A stretch of DNA of 64,000 nt. Origin: Mycobacteriales bacterium (GTDB lineage: Bacteria > Actinomycetota > Actinomycetes > Mycobacteriales > CADCTP01). The position numbers and the translations under genes were made by a program. The stretch lies in contig DASYKU010000152.1 of NCBI GenBank assembly GCA_035995165.1, positions 1 through 64,000 on the forward strand, read 5' to 3'. The notes below the pieces were generated by a model that searched no databases, had not been told where the DNA came from, and saw only the letters and a program-made list of their open reading frames with translations. Shown piece by piece: positions 16,440-24,850 of this stretch; the stretch's first letter is position 1; each line of letters opens with the position of its first letter.

Positions 16440-16609
16440 CCGGGTGCCTCCTTCATCCCACCGTAACCCGGAGACAGTCGCCCGGAACGGCCATCGTGGC
16501 GTGAACTCCGCCTACCGTCCAGCCCCTGGACGACCAGGTCACACCCGCCCTTCCAGTCCAACGAGCCCGCCACCGCCCGCCGTGGTACCCGGTACGCCGC
16601 TACCCCTCA

Positions 16610-16635
16610 CCCGCCCGGCCGCACGGCCGGGCGGG
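16610..16635 (-). terminator. Strong GC hairpin in the adk/HMG-CoA lyase gap
   Basis: The 310-bp stretch between 16439 and 16750 holds no gene. It contains CCCGCCCGGCCG (16610-16621) and its exact inverse at 16624-16635, a 12-bp stem around two bases. Placed 114 nt after the HMG-CoA lyase stop, it probably ends that transcript. No U tract follows. Confidence 0.6.
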
Positions 16636-16749
16636 GCCGCGCCAGGAGGCGCGGAGGTAGGAGCCGGCACCTCGTTCGCAGCGCGGCCTCCGGTCGGAGC
16701 AGGTCATGTCCATGGGCTGCCGGCGGACCGGGGGACCGATCGACGAAGG

Positions 16750-17643
16750 CTAGGGAAAGACGCCGGCTCGCGGGAGGAGCGCGGGGACCTGGTGGCCGAG
16801 CTGATCGGAGAGGAAGGCCGCGGTCGGCAGCAGCGCCGGCAGGTCGAAGCCGGTGCCGTACCCCATCCGGGACAGCAGGTAGACCAGGTCGTCGGTGGCG
16901 ATGTTGCCGGTCGCCTTGGGCGCGAACGGGCAGCCGCCGATCCCGCCGGCGCTGGAGTCCAGCACGGTGACCCCGTCCAGCACGGCCGCGAACGCGTTGG
17001 CGAAGCCGGTGTTGCGGGTGTTGTGGAAGTGGTAGCGCAGCGGTACGTCCCCGGCCACGGCCCGGACCTCCGCAGTCATGTCCCGGACTTGCGACGGCAC
17101 TCCGACGCCGATCGTGTCGCCCAGCGCGATCTCGTCGACTCCGGCTTCGGCGGCGGACGCCGCGAGATCGATCACGCGTGACAGGGGCACCTCCCCCTCG
17201 AACGGGCAGCCGAACACGACCGACAGCGTCAGGGTGGTGAACAGACCAGCCGCGCGGGCGTCCGTGACCACCGACAGCGCGTCCCGCATCGCCTCGGCGG
17301 TGGTCATGTTCTGGTTCTTTCCCGAGAACGTGTCGGTGACCGCGACGACGGTGTTGACCTCGTCCACCCCGGTACGCAGGGCCCGGTCCAGGCCGCGCCG
17401 GTTGAGCACCAGCCCCGCGTACGACACGCCGGCCCGGCGCGGGACCCGTTCCATCACCGCCTCGGCGTCGGCCATCGCCGGCACGATCCTCGGGTGCGCG
17501 AACGAGACCGCCTCGACCCGGCGGGCGCCGGCGTCCACGAGCTGGGTGATCAGCTCGACCTTGGCGTCGGTGGAGAGGATCACCGACTCGTTCTGCAGCC
17601 CGTCGCGCGGACTGACCTCCACAATGGTGATATCGCCAGACAC
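16750..17643 (-). CDS. Hydroxymethylglutaryl-CoA lyase
   Basis: A 297-residue TIM-barrel lyase of the HMGL/isopropylmalate-synthase family. It is expected to cleave HMG-CoA to acetoacetate and acetyl-CoA in leucine breakdown. The N-terminal catalytic segment VEVSPRDGLQNE, the metal-binding FHNTRNTGFANAF, and the active-site loop with Cys, GGIGGCPFAPKATGN, are all present. The GTG at 17643 fits the family start. It lacks a ribosome-binding site but has TAGCCT 7 nt upstream. It is divergent from the flavin monooxygenase gene. Confidence 0.9.
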   Translation of the reverse strand: MSGDITIVEVSPRDGLQNESVILSTDAKVELITQLVDAGARRVEAVSFAHPRIVPAMADAEAVMERVPRRAGVSYAGLVLNRRGLDRALRTGVDEVNTVVAVTDTFSGKNQNMTTAEAMRDALSVVTDARAAGLFTTLTLSVVFGCPFEGEVPLSRVIDLAASAAEAGVDEIALGDTIGVGVPSQVRDMTAEVRAVAGDVPLRYHFHNTRNTGFANAFAAVLDGVTVLDSSAGGIGGCPFAPKATGNIATDDLVYLLSRMGYGTGFDLPALLPTAAFLSDQLGHQVPALLPRAGVFP

Positions 17644-17650
17644 ACCACCG

Positions 17651-17660
17651 AGGCTACCGT
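17651..17660. promoter_or_regulatory. Bidirectional leaderless promoter core
   Basis: Only 24 bp separate two divergent GTG starts. On the plus strand TACCGT (17655-17660) ends 7 nt before the start at 17668. On the minus strand TAGCCT (17656-17651) ends 7 nt before the start at 17643. The two -10 boxes share the TA at 17655-17656. Both mRNAs would be leaderless and one polymerase would exclude the other. Confidence 0.6.
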
Positions 17661-17667
17661 CGAGTAC

Positions 17668-19107
17668 GTGACCACAGAGCATGTCGACGTGCTGATCGTC
17701 GGGGCCGGCATCTCCGGCATCGGCGCCGCCGCCCACCTGCAGGACCGCTGCCCGGACAAGTCCTGGGCGATCCTCGAGGCCCGGGACGCGCTCGGCGGGA
17801 CCTGGGACCTCTTCCGCTTCCCCGGCGTCCGCTCGGACTCCGACATGCTCACCCTCGGGTACGGGTTCCGCCCCTGGACCGGGACGAACACGCTCGCCGA
17901 CGGCGGGTCGATCCGGACGTACCTGCAGGACACCGCGCGCGAGCGCGGCATCGACACCAAGATCCGGTACGGGCACCGCGTGGTCGCCGCGCAGTGGTCC
18001 GGCGCCGACGCCCGCTGGACCGTCACCGCCGGGAGCGACGCCGGCACGGTCCGGCTGACCTGCTCGTTCCTGTACGCGGCGACCGGCTACTACCGCTACG
18101 ACGAGGGCTACCGGCCGCAGTTCCCGGGCGAGGACCGCTTCGCGGGCACGATCGTGCACCCGCAGCACTGGCCGGCCGACCTCGACCACACCGGCAAGCG
18201 GGTGGTGGTCATCGGCAGTGGCGCGACCGCGGTCACCGTGGTCCCGGCGATGGCGAAGGACGCCGCGCACGTGACGATGCTGCAGCGCTCGCCGAGCTAC
18301 ATCATGACGCTGCCGCGCAACGACGTGATCCTGGAGAAGCTGCACCGCCGGCTGCCGGACCGGCTGGCCAGCCGGATCGGGCGCGGCAAGAACATGGTCA
18401 TGCAGATGGTGCTCTACCAGCTCGCGCAGCGGGCGCCGAGGAAGATGCGGCAGCTGCTGCAGGACGGCGTCCGCAAGCGGCTGCCGGCCGGCTACCCGGT
18501 CGAGACCCACTTCCGGCCCGCGTACGACCCCTGGGACCAGCGGCTCTGCTTCGTCCCGGACGGCGACCTGTTCGCCGCGATCAGCGACGGCAGCGCGTCG
18601 ATGGCGACCGACACGATCGAGACGTTCACCGAGACCGGCATCCGGCTCGCCTCCGGCGAGGAGCTGGACGCGGACATCATCGTCACCGCGACCGGGCTGT
18701 CCCTGCTGGCGCTGGGCGGGATGACGCTCTCCGTGGACGGGGAGCCGGTCGAGCTGGCCGAGAAGGTCGCGTACAAGGGCATGATGCTGTCCGGGGTGCC
18801 GAACCTCGCGCTCACGATCGGCTACACCAACGCGTCCTGGACGCTGAAGTGCGACCTGGTCAGCGAGTACGTCTGCCGGTTGCTGACCGAGCTGGACCGC
18901 ACCGGCAGGACCGTGGTCACCCCGGTCCGGCCGCCGCCCGGGCCGCGGGAGCCGCTGCTGACCCTGCAGTCCGGCTACATCGCCCGCGGCATCGGCCAGA
19001 TGCCCAAGCAGGGCCCGGGGCGGCCCTGGCGGCTCAACCAGAACTACGCCAAGGACGTGCTGCTGTTCCGGCGTGGCCCGGTCACCGACGGGGTGGAGTT
19101 CTCGTGA
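17668..19107 (+). CDS. Flavin-containing monooxygenase (Baeyer-Villiger-like)
   Basis: A 479-residue two-dinucleotide-fold flavoprotein. The FAD motif is VLIVGAGISGIGAAAHL at the N-terminus, followed by GGTWDLFRFPGVRSDSDM, and the NADPH motif is KRVVVIGSGATAVTVVPAMA. This is the pattern of actinobacterial Baeyer-Villiger monooxygenases and related FMOs that oxygenate ketones or amines. The substrate is unknown. The GTG at 17668 was chosen over in-frame upstream codons because it directly precedes the FAD strand and has a TACCGT box 7 nt upstream. The next, broken SDR gene overlaps its stop (GTGA). Confidence 0.88.
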   Translation: MTTEHVDVLIVGAGISGIGAAAHLQDRCPDKSWAILEARDALGGTWDLFRFPGVRSDSDMLTLGYGFRPWTGTNTLADGGSIRTYLQDTARERGIDTKIRYGHRVVAAQWSGADARWTVTAGSDAGTVRLTCSFLYAATGYYRYDEGYRPQFPGEDRFAGTIVHPQHWPADLDHTGKRVVVIGSGATAVTVVPAMAKDAAHVTMLQRSPSYIMTLPRNDVILEKLHRRLPDRLASRIGRGKNMVMQMVLYQLAQRAPRKMRQLLQDGVRKRLPAGYPVETHFRPAYDPWDQRLCFVPDGDLFAAISDGSASMATDTIETFTETGIRLASGEELDADIIVTATGLSLLALGGMTLSVDGEPVELAEKVAYKGMMLSGVPNLALTIGYTNASWTLKCDLVSEYVCRLLTELDRTGRTVVTPVRPPPGPREPLLTLQSGYIARGIGQMPKQGPGRPWRLNQNYAKDVLLFRRGPVTDGVEFS

Positions 19108-19555
19108 GGGACTACGTGTGTTCGCGGGTGGGACGGCGGTCGTGACCGCGGCCGCGAGCGGGATCGGCGCGGCCGTGGCCACCGAGCTGGCCCGGCGCGG
19201 CGCCCGGCTGGTGCTGGTGGACCGGGACGCCGGGCGGCTCGCGGCGGTGGCCGAGGAGACCAAGGCCGAGACCCACGTGGTCGACCTGTCCGACGGGGCC
19301 GCCGTGGTCGCGCTGGGCGAGCGGATCCGGGCCGACCACCCGCGGCTGCGGCTGCTGGTCGACAACGCCGGCATCGCCCTGGGCGGCCGGTTCGACCAGG
19401 TCACCCTCGACCAGTACGAGGAGATCATCGACGTCAGCTTCCGCGCGGTGGTCCGGCTGACCCACACCCTGCTGCCGGCCCTGCGGGCCGAGCGGAGCTG
19501 GCCGGCGAGGTCGGCGTGACGACCGTGCACCCGGGCGGCATCCGCGTGCTCGCGG
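19104..19555 (+). pseudogene. Short-chain dehydrogenase, broken
   Basis: A GTG at 19104 overlaps the monooxygenase stop and begins MRDYV, as expected for an SDR. Two extra bases near 19115-19120 then shift the frame. The shifted frame reads FAGGTAVVTAAASGIGAAV (NAD-binding) and LLVDNAGIALGGRF, but jumps from LLPALRAE to AELAGEVGVTTVHPGG. The segment with the catalytic Tyr-x-x-x-Lys is therefore deleted. The C-terminus is also cut off at about 19555. The enzyme cannot be active. In the intact ancestor it was probably co-expressed with the monooxygenase. Confidence 0.75.
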
Positions 19556-20806
19556 TCAGACAGGCTGCCCGTCGGGCTCGCTGACCGGATCGCCGATCGA
19601 GCGCATCCCCGGCGACAGCGTGCTGACGATCGCGATCGGGATCATCCCCAGCCCCAGGACGAGCAGCGCCGTCCGGGCGCTCAAGCCCTCCGCGAGCACA
19701 CCGCCCAGGAGGGTGCCGACCGGGATCGTGCCCCAGGCGACGATCTTGACCACGCTGCGGACCCGGCCCAGCAGCTCGTCCGGCACCAGCTCGTACATCC
19801 GGGCGGCGATCACGACGTTGTAGGGCGCGCCGAACAGGTTCATCACGAGCACCAGCGCGGCCAGCCCGACCAGGGACGCCGGGACGGCCAGCGCGACGGC
19901 GATCGCAGCCCAGATCCAGGCGATCCCGACCAGCAGGGTCCGGCCCGCCAGGCGCCGGTGCAGGGTGGGCGCGGCCAGTGCGCCGAGGACCCCGCCGGCC
20001 CCGTACGCGGCCAGCATGAAGCCGATCTGGCCCGGGCTGCCGCCCACGTCGCGAGCCCGCACGATCAGGGCCAGGAACGCCCCGTTGAACACCAGGTTCA
20101 TCCAGCCGACGATGGCAACCGTCTCGCGCAGGTACGCCGACCGCGCGACGAACCGCACCCCCTCGGCGACCCGGGTCCGCAGCCGGTCCGGGGTCGCGGT
20201 CAGCTCACCCTGCAGCCGGGTCCGGATCGCCGCGACCGCGCCGCCGGAGACCAGGTAGCTGATCGCGTCGACGGCGAACGGCAGCGCCGGCGCGAGCGCG
20301 AACAGGGCCCCGCCCGCGGGCTGGCCGACCAGGTCGGCGCCCTGCGTGCGGGCCTGGTTCCAGGCCACTGCGGTCGGCACCTGCTCCGGCGCCACCAGCC
20401 GGGGCAGCGCCGCCCCCTCGGCCAGGTCGAACAGCACGAACAGGCAGCCCTCGACGAACGCGACCATCGCGAGCTGGGCGACCGGGACCGCGTGCACGCC
20501 GGCGACCGCGGCGGTCACGGCGACGCTGCCGAGCGCCACGGCCCGCCCGAGCTCGCAGCCGACCATCGTCCGGCGCCGGTCCCAGCGGTCCACCCAGGCC
20601 CCGCCGGGCAGGTAGAGCAGCAGGAACGGCAGTGTCTGGGCGAAGCCGACCACCCCGGCCAGGGCCGGCGAGCCGGTCAGCAGCAGCACCAGCAGCGGGT
20701 ACGCCACCGACGTCACCCGGGTGCCGACGGTCGAGACGACCTGGCTGCTCCAGAGCAGTGTGAAGTCGCGGTTGCGCCACAGCGGCAGTACCGGCGGCGT
20801 CGTCAC
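19556..20806 (-). CDS. MFS transporter (MFS_3-like exporter)
   Basis: A 416-residue membrane protein with about 12 hydrophobic stretches. It begins LPLWRNRDFTLLWSSQVVS and has the loop GGAWVDRWDRRRTMVGCELG between helices 2 and 3. It belongs to the same exporter branch as the protein at 2622-3869. The GTG at 20806 has no ribosome-binding site; CAGTGT 6 nt upstream could be a weak leaderless -10 box. A perfect palindrome, CTGACGTCAG (20817-20826), lies just upstream and could bind a repressor. The substrate is unknown. Confidence 0.85.
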   Translation of the reverse strand: MTTPPVLPLWRNRDFTLLWSSQVVSTVGTRVTSVAYPLLVLLLTGSPALAGVVGFAQTLPFLLLYLPGGAWVDRWDRRRTMVGCELGRAVALGSVAVTAAVAGVHAVPVAQLAMVAFVEGCLFVLFDLAEGAALPRLVAPEQVPTAVAWNQARTQGADLVGQPAGGALFALAPALPFAVDAISYLVSGGAVAAIRTRLQGELTATPDRLRTRVAEGVRFVARSAYLRETVAIVGWMNLVFNGAFLALIVRARDVGGSPGQIGFMLAAYGAGGVLGALAAPTLHRRLAGRTLLVGIAWIWAAIAVALAVPASLVGLAALVLVMNLFGAPYNVVIAARMYELVPDELLGRVRSVVKIVAWGTIPVGTLLGGVLAEGLSARTALLVLGLGMIPIAIVSTLSPGMRSIGDPVSEPDGQPV

Positions 20807-20846
20807 GACGTCACACTGACGTCAGATCAGCCGCCAGTCAACCGCC

Positions 20847-21011
20847 TTAGCTTGCGAAGATCACCACGAGCGCGACGATCACGATCACGACGGCGGCCGC
20901 GATCAGGACGTACGCGGTCTTCATCCCGCGGCGGTCGGTCTCCTGCTCGCCGCGCTCCACGAAGGCCCGGAACATCTGGGTGTTCGCCGGGTCCTGCTTC
21001 TCCTCGGGCAT
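20847..21011 (-). CDS. Small single-pass membrane protein
   Basis: A 54-residue protein. A hydrophilic N-terminal part (PEEKQDPANTQMFRAFVERG) is followed by one membrane helix, TAYVLIAAAVVIVIVALVVI, at the C-terminus. I do not recognise a named family. The ATG at 21011 is preferred over an in-frame upstream codon at 21032 because TACTGT lies 7 nt before it, the leaderless spacing seen elsewhere here. It is divergent from the ABC exporter operon. Confidence 0.6.
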   Translation of the reverse strand: MPEEKQDPANTQMFRAFVERGEQETDRRGMKTAYVLIAAAVVIVIVALVVIFAS

Positions 21012-21018
21012 GCGCGGC

Positions 21019-21024
21019 ACAGTA
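21019..21024 (-). promoter_or_regulatory. Leaderless -10 box for the small membrane protein
   Basis: TACTGT on the minus strand ends 7 nt before the ATG at 21011. No ribosome-binding site is present between them. Confidence 0.45.
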
Positions 21025-21128
21025 CGGCACATCAGCCGTTCGGTTGACCCGCGTCATCCACCGCAGGCGTGGCCGAGGCTGACCGCGCGGCCGATCCGGC
21101 GACGGCCCCGGGACGGCACCGTGAAGTC

Positions 21129-22133
21129 ATGGCGGTCATCGAGGTGCACGAGCTGCGCAAGCGGTACGGCGACACGGCCGCGCTGGACGGGATCAGCCTG
21201 GAGGTGCAGGCCGGCGAGGTATTCGGCCTGCTCGGCCCGAACGGCGCCGGCAAGACCACGGCGGTGGAGATCATCGAGGGCCTGCGGACCGCGGACAGCG
21301 GCACCGTCCGGGTGCTGGGGCTGGACCCGGCCACGGACGGGCCGCAGCTGCGGGAGCGGGTCGGCGTCCAGCTCCAGCAGGCGCAGCTGCCGGAGAAGAT
21401 GGCCGTCGGCGAGGCGCTGGAGCTCTACGCGGGCTTCTACCGGCACCCCCGCCCGGTCCCGGAGCTGTTGGCGGAGTGGGGCCTGGCCGGCAAGCGCACC
21501 GCCCGGTTCCGGACCCTGTCCGGCGGCCAGAAGCAGCGGCTGTTCCTCGCGCTGGCCCTGGTCGGCGACCCCGAGCTGGTGTTCTTCGACGAGATCACCA
21601 CCGGGCTCGACCCGGCCGCCCGCCGCCAGGCCTGGGAGCTGGTCCGCCGGGTCCGGGCCCAGGGCGTCACGGTGGTGCTGGTCAGCCACCTGATGGACGA
21701 GGCCGAGGAGCTCTGCGACCGGGTCGCGATCGTCGACCGGGGTCGGGTCGTCGCCCTGGACACGCCGACCGCGCTGATCGACCGGTCCGGCTCGGAGCGG
21801 CGGATGCGGTTCCGCCCGCCCGGCCCGTTGCCGGCCGGCCTGGTCGAGGCCGTACCCGGAGTGACGGGGGTGGCGCGGTCCGGCAGTCAGGTGCTGGTCA
21901 CCGGCACCGGCGACTTCGCCACCGGGGTGACCGCGGTGCTGGCCCGCGAGCACGTGCTGGTGGCCGACCTGCGGCTGGAGCAGCGCACGCTGGACGACGC
22001 GTTCCTCGCGCTCACCGGCCGCCCCATGGACGACGACGAGCTGGAGGCGGTGCCAGCAGACCGGCGGACGACCAAGAAACCGGAGGCCGTGCCAGCAGAC
22101 CGGCGGACGACCAAGAAACCGGAAGTGCGATGA
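21129..22133 (+). CDS. ABC exporter ATP-binding protein (drug-resistance type)
   Basis: A 334-residue ABC ATPase of the DrrA/CcmA-like type. The Walker A motif is FGLLGPNGAGKTTAVEII, the signature is TLSGGQKQRLFLALAL, Walker B is LVFFDEITTGLDP, and the switch His is in VLVSHLMDEAEE. It would power the permease encoded by the next gene, whose ATG overlaps its stop (ATGA). The C-terminus carries an odd 13-residue exact tandem repeat made by a 39-bp duplication. Export of a lipid or antibiotic is likely but the substrate is unknown. Confidence 0.9.
   Translation: MAVIEVHELRKRYGDTAALDGISLEVQAGEVFGLLGPNGAGKTTAVEIIEGLRTADSGTVRVLGLDPATDGPQLRERVGVQLQQAQLPEKMAVGEALELYAGFYRHPRPVPELLAEWGLAGKRTARFRTLSGGQKQRLFLALALVGDPELVFFDEITTGLDPAARRQAWELVRRVRAQGVTVVLVSHLMDEAEELCDRVAIVDRGRVVALDTPTALIDRSGSERRMRFRPPGPLPAGLVEAVPGVTGVARSGSQVLVTGTGDFATGVTAVLAREHVLVADLRLEQRTLDDAFLALTGRPMDDDELEAVPADRRTTKKPEAVPADRRTTKKPEVR
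22044..22121 (+). repeat. 39-bp tandem duplication at the ABC ATPase C-terminus
   Basis: Two adjacent 39-bp copies (22044-22082 and 22083-22121), with one silent difference seen, each encode EAVPADRRTTKKP. They lie in the charged tail after the ABC domain, so they probably do not affect catalysis. The near identity implies a recent duplication. Confidence 0.85.
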
Positions 22134-22870
22134 GCGCGCTCGGGGCGATGACCAGGATGGAGACCAAGCTGTTCTTCCGGGAGCCGGTGCTGCCGCTGCT
22201 GGTGCTGGCCCTGCCGGTGCTGCTGCTGGTCGGCTTCGGCTTGATCCCCGGCTTCGGGGACCCGAGCGCGGACCTCGGCGGCCAGGGCGGCACCGAGTAC
22301 ATCGCGTCGCTCGGGGTCGGCATCGTGCTGGCGATCCTCGGGCTGAGCGTGCTGCCGACGACGATCGCGACGTACCGGGAGCGCGGGGTGCTGCGCCGGC
22401 TGCGGGCCACCCCGATCCGGCCGCAGCTGCTGCTCGGCGCGCAGCTGATCCTGGTCGGCGCGGCCGCCGTGGTCGCGGTCCTGCTGCTGGTCGGCGTCGG
22501 CGCGGCCGCCTTCGGGGTCGCGGTGCCGCGCAACCTGCCCGGCTTCGTCCTGGCCGTCGTGCTCGGCGCGGCCGCGCTGCTCTCGATCGGGATGCTCGTC
22601 GCCGCGGTGGCGCCGACGGCCAGGGCCGCCAGCGCGATCGGGACGGTCTCGTTCTTCCCCAGCGCGTTCCTGGCCGGGATCTACGTCCCGCGCGACTCGT
22701 TCAGCCCGCTGCTCAAGCACATCAGCGACGTGACCCCGCTCGGGGCGGCGCTCGAGTCGGTCCGGGACACCTGGCAGGGGGCGTGGCCGCACCCGGTCCA
22801 CCTGGTCACAATGGTGGCCTGGGCGCTGGTCGCGGGTGTCGTCGCGGCCCGCACGTTCCGCTGGGAGTGA
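22130..22870 (+). CDS. ABC-2 type permease
   Basis: A 246-residue membrane protein with six hydrophobic segments (for example PLLVLALPVLLLVGFGLIPG and FVLAVVLGAAALLSIGMLVA). The cytosolic segment TYRERGVLRRLRATPIRP after the second helix is characteristic of ABC-2 permeases of the DrrB type. It pairs with the ATPase encoded just upstream by a 4-bp overlap and with the histidine kinase gene 4 nt downstream, so transporter and two-component genes form one operon. Confidence 0.88.
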   Translation: MSALGAMTRMETKLFFREPVLPLLVLALPVLLLVGFGLIPGFGDPSADLGGQGGTEYIASLGVGIVLAILGLSVLPTTIATYRERGVLRRLRATPIRPQLLLGAQLILVGAAAVVAVLLLVGVGAAAFGVAVPRNLPGFVLAVVLGAAALLSIGMLVAAVAPTARAASAIGTVSFFPSAFLAGIYVPRDSFSPLLKHISDVTPLGAALESVRDTWQGAWPHPVHLVTMVAWALVAGVVAARTFRWE

Positions 22871-22874
22871 GCGC

Positions 22875-24194
22875 GTGACTGTCCCGTACGGGTCGTCCCG
22901 GCCGGACCGGTTCCCGGAGCCGGCCCGGCCGGCGGAGTCGGATCGGCAGGTCCTGCAGGCGCGGCAGGCCGAGCTGGAGCGGCTGCGCGCGCTCGAGCGC
23001 TGGAGCGCGGTGCAGCAGTACGTCCCGTACGGCGGGATCGCCATCGGCACCCTGCTGACCCTGTTCGTCCGGGACACCGACTGGCCGCCCCGGTGGGTCG
23101 ACATCGCGCTGGCAGTCGCCGCCGCGCTGTGGGTGCGGTTCTGCTCGCCGGAGCAGGGGCGGTGGCCGGTGTCCGGTCCGGTGTTCTTCCTGGGCTGGAC
23201 GGCGCTCGCTGCCGCCCTGGTGCTGTGCTCACCGTGGAACGGGTTCGTCGCCTTCCTGGGCTACCTGTTCGCGCTCGACCTGCTGCCGGGGATGTGGCGG
23301 TTCGTCGGCGTGGTCGTGACCGCCACGCTCGCGGCAACCTCGCAGCTCGGCGGCCTGCCGCAGGCGACGACGGGCGGGCTGTCGCTCTGGGGCGCGGTCG
23401 TGCTGGTGAACGCGGTGCTGGCGGCCGGCTTCGGCTACTATGGCTGGCTCACCGACGAGCAGAGCGCGGCCCGCAAGCGCACCATCGACGAGCTCGGCGA
23501 GACCAACGCCCGGCTGGCCGCGGCGATGGAGGAGAACGCGCAGCTGCACGCGCAGCTGGTCGCCTCGGCCCGGGACGCCGGCGTGCACTACGAGCGGGAG
23601 CGGCTGGCCCGGGAGATCCACGACACGATCGCGCAGGGGCTGGCCGGCATCGTCGCCCAGCTGCAGGCGGCCCGGTCGGGCGCCGACCGGGAACGCCACC
23701 TCGACACCGCGGCCGAGCTGGCCCGCTCCACGCTGGTCGAGGCGCGCCGGTCGGTGCAGGCGCTGCGGCCCGAGCCGCTGGAGGCGGCCCGGCTGCCGGA
23801 CGCGCTGGCCGACGTGGCCGCGCGCTGGTCCGAGGTCAACGGGGTGCCGGCCGCGGTGACCACCACCGGCACCGCCCGCCAGCTGCACCCGGAGGTGGAG
23901 ATCGCGTTGCTGCGGACCGGGCAGGAGGCGCTGGCCAACGTGGGCAAGCACGCGGCCGCGAGCCGGGTCGGGGTGACCCTGTCGTACATGGAGGACGTGG
24001 TGACGCTGGACGTACGGGACGACGGGATCGGGTTCGACCCGGACTGCCCGGCATCGGAACCGGCCGACGGGAGCGGGTTCGGCCTGACCGGCATGCGCCA
24101 GCGGGTGGCCCGGGTGGCCGGCCGGCTGGACATCGAGTCCGCCCCCGGTGAGGGCACCGCGGTCTCCGCCACCGTCCCGGCGATCCCGGCATGA
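22875..24194 (+). CDS. Two-component sensor histidine kinase (NarL-partner type)
   Basis: A 439-residue kinase. The N-terminal part has about five membrane segments (for example VVLVNAVLAAGFGYYGWL). A coiled region and the HisKA_3 box follow, ERERLAREIHDTIAQGLAGI, with the phospho-accepting His. The C-terminus is an HATPase domain with TGQEALANVGKHA (N box), VRDDGIGFDP (G1) and SGFGLTGMRQRV (G2). It should phosphorylate the response regulator encoded next, whose ATG overlaps its stop. Few extracellular residues suggest that it senses the membrane or the ABC exporter. Confidence 0.92.
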   Translation: MTVPYGSSRPDRFPEPARPAESDRQVLQARQAELERLRALERWSAVQQYVPYGGIAIGTLLTLFVRDTDWPPRWVDIALAVAAALWVRFCSPEQGRWPVSGPVFFLGWTALAAALVLCSPWNGFVAFLGYLFALDLLPGMWRFVGVVVTATLAATSQLGGLPQATTGGLSLWGAVVLVNAVLAAGFGYYGWLTDEQSAARKRTIDELGETNARLAAAMEENAQLHAQLVASARDAGVHYERERLAREIHDTIAQGLAGIVAQLQAARSGADRERHLDTAAELARSTLVEARRSVQALRPEPLEAARLPDALADVAARWSEVNGVPAAVTTTGTARQLHPEVEIALLRTGQEALANVGKHAAASRVGVTLSYMEDVVTLDVRDDGIGFDPDCPASEPADGSGFGLTGMRQRVARVAGRLDIESAPGEGTAVSATVPAIPA

Positions 24195-24850
24195 GTGAGC
24201 GCGAGGGGGAGAGGCGCACGATCACGGTCCTGCTCGTCGACGACCACCCGGTCGTCCGGGACGGGCTGCGCGGCATGTTCAGCGGCGAGCCCGGCTTCGA
24301 GGTCGTCGGCGAGGCCGCCAGCGGCGACGAGGCCGTCACGATGACCGGGGCACTCGATCCGGACGTGGTGCTGATGGACTTGCGGATGCCCGGCGGGGAC
24401 GGCGTGACGGCGATCGGGCGCCTGGTCCGCGGCGGGTCGCGGGCCCGGGTGCTCGTGCTCACCACGTACGACACCGACTCCGACGTGCTGCCGGCGATCG
24501 AGGCCGGCGCGACCGGTTACCTGCTCAAGGACGCCCGCGCCGAGGAGCTGTTCCGGGCCGTCCGGGCGGCGGCCCGGGGCGAGGCGGTGCTCTCGCCGTC
24601 GGTGGCGACCCGGCTGCTGGGGTCCGTCCGGCGGCCGGCCCAGGAGCCGCTCTCGGCCCGGGAGCAGGAGGTGCTGGCGCTCGTCGCCCGGGGCGCGACC
24701 AACCGGGAGGCGGCCCGCCAGCTGTTCGTCTCCGAGGCGACCGTGAAGACCCACCTCCTGCACGTGTACGCCAAGCTCGGCGTCAACGACCGCGCCGCCG
24801 CGGTGGCCGAGGCCTTCCAGCGCGGGCTGCTCATCCCCGACCGCCGCTGA
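24191..24850 (+). CDS. NarL/LuxR-type response regulator
   Basis: A 219-residue regulator. The receiver domain has the acidic pair in VLLVDDHPVVRDGL, the phospho-acceptor Asp in VVLMDLRMPGGDG, Thr in VLVLTTYD and Lys in YLLKDARA. The C-terminal LuxR helix-turn-helix is LSAREQEVLALVARGATNRE and EATVKTHLLHVYAKLG. It is translationally coupled to its kinase and probably controls the ABC exporter operon. Its last 20 bp overlap the end of the convergent P450 gene. Confidence 0.93.
   Translation: MSEREGERRTITVLLVDDHPVVRDGLRGMFSGEPGFEVVGEAASGDEAVTMTGALDPDVVLMDLRMPGGDGVTAIGRLVRGGSRARVLVLTTYDTDSDVLPAIEAGATGYLLKDARAEELFRAVRAAARGEAVLSPSVATRLLGSVRRPAQEPLSAREQEVLALVARGATNREAARQLFVSEATVKTHLLHVYAKLGVNDRAAAVAEAFQRGLLIPDRR

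Noticed and set aside
20817-20826. CTGACGTCAG palindrome as a known regulator site
   Set aside because: It is short and common in GC-rich DNA, and no regulator gene is adjacent. It is noted only in the MFS entry.
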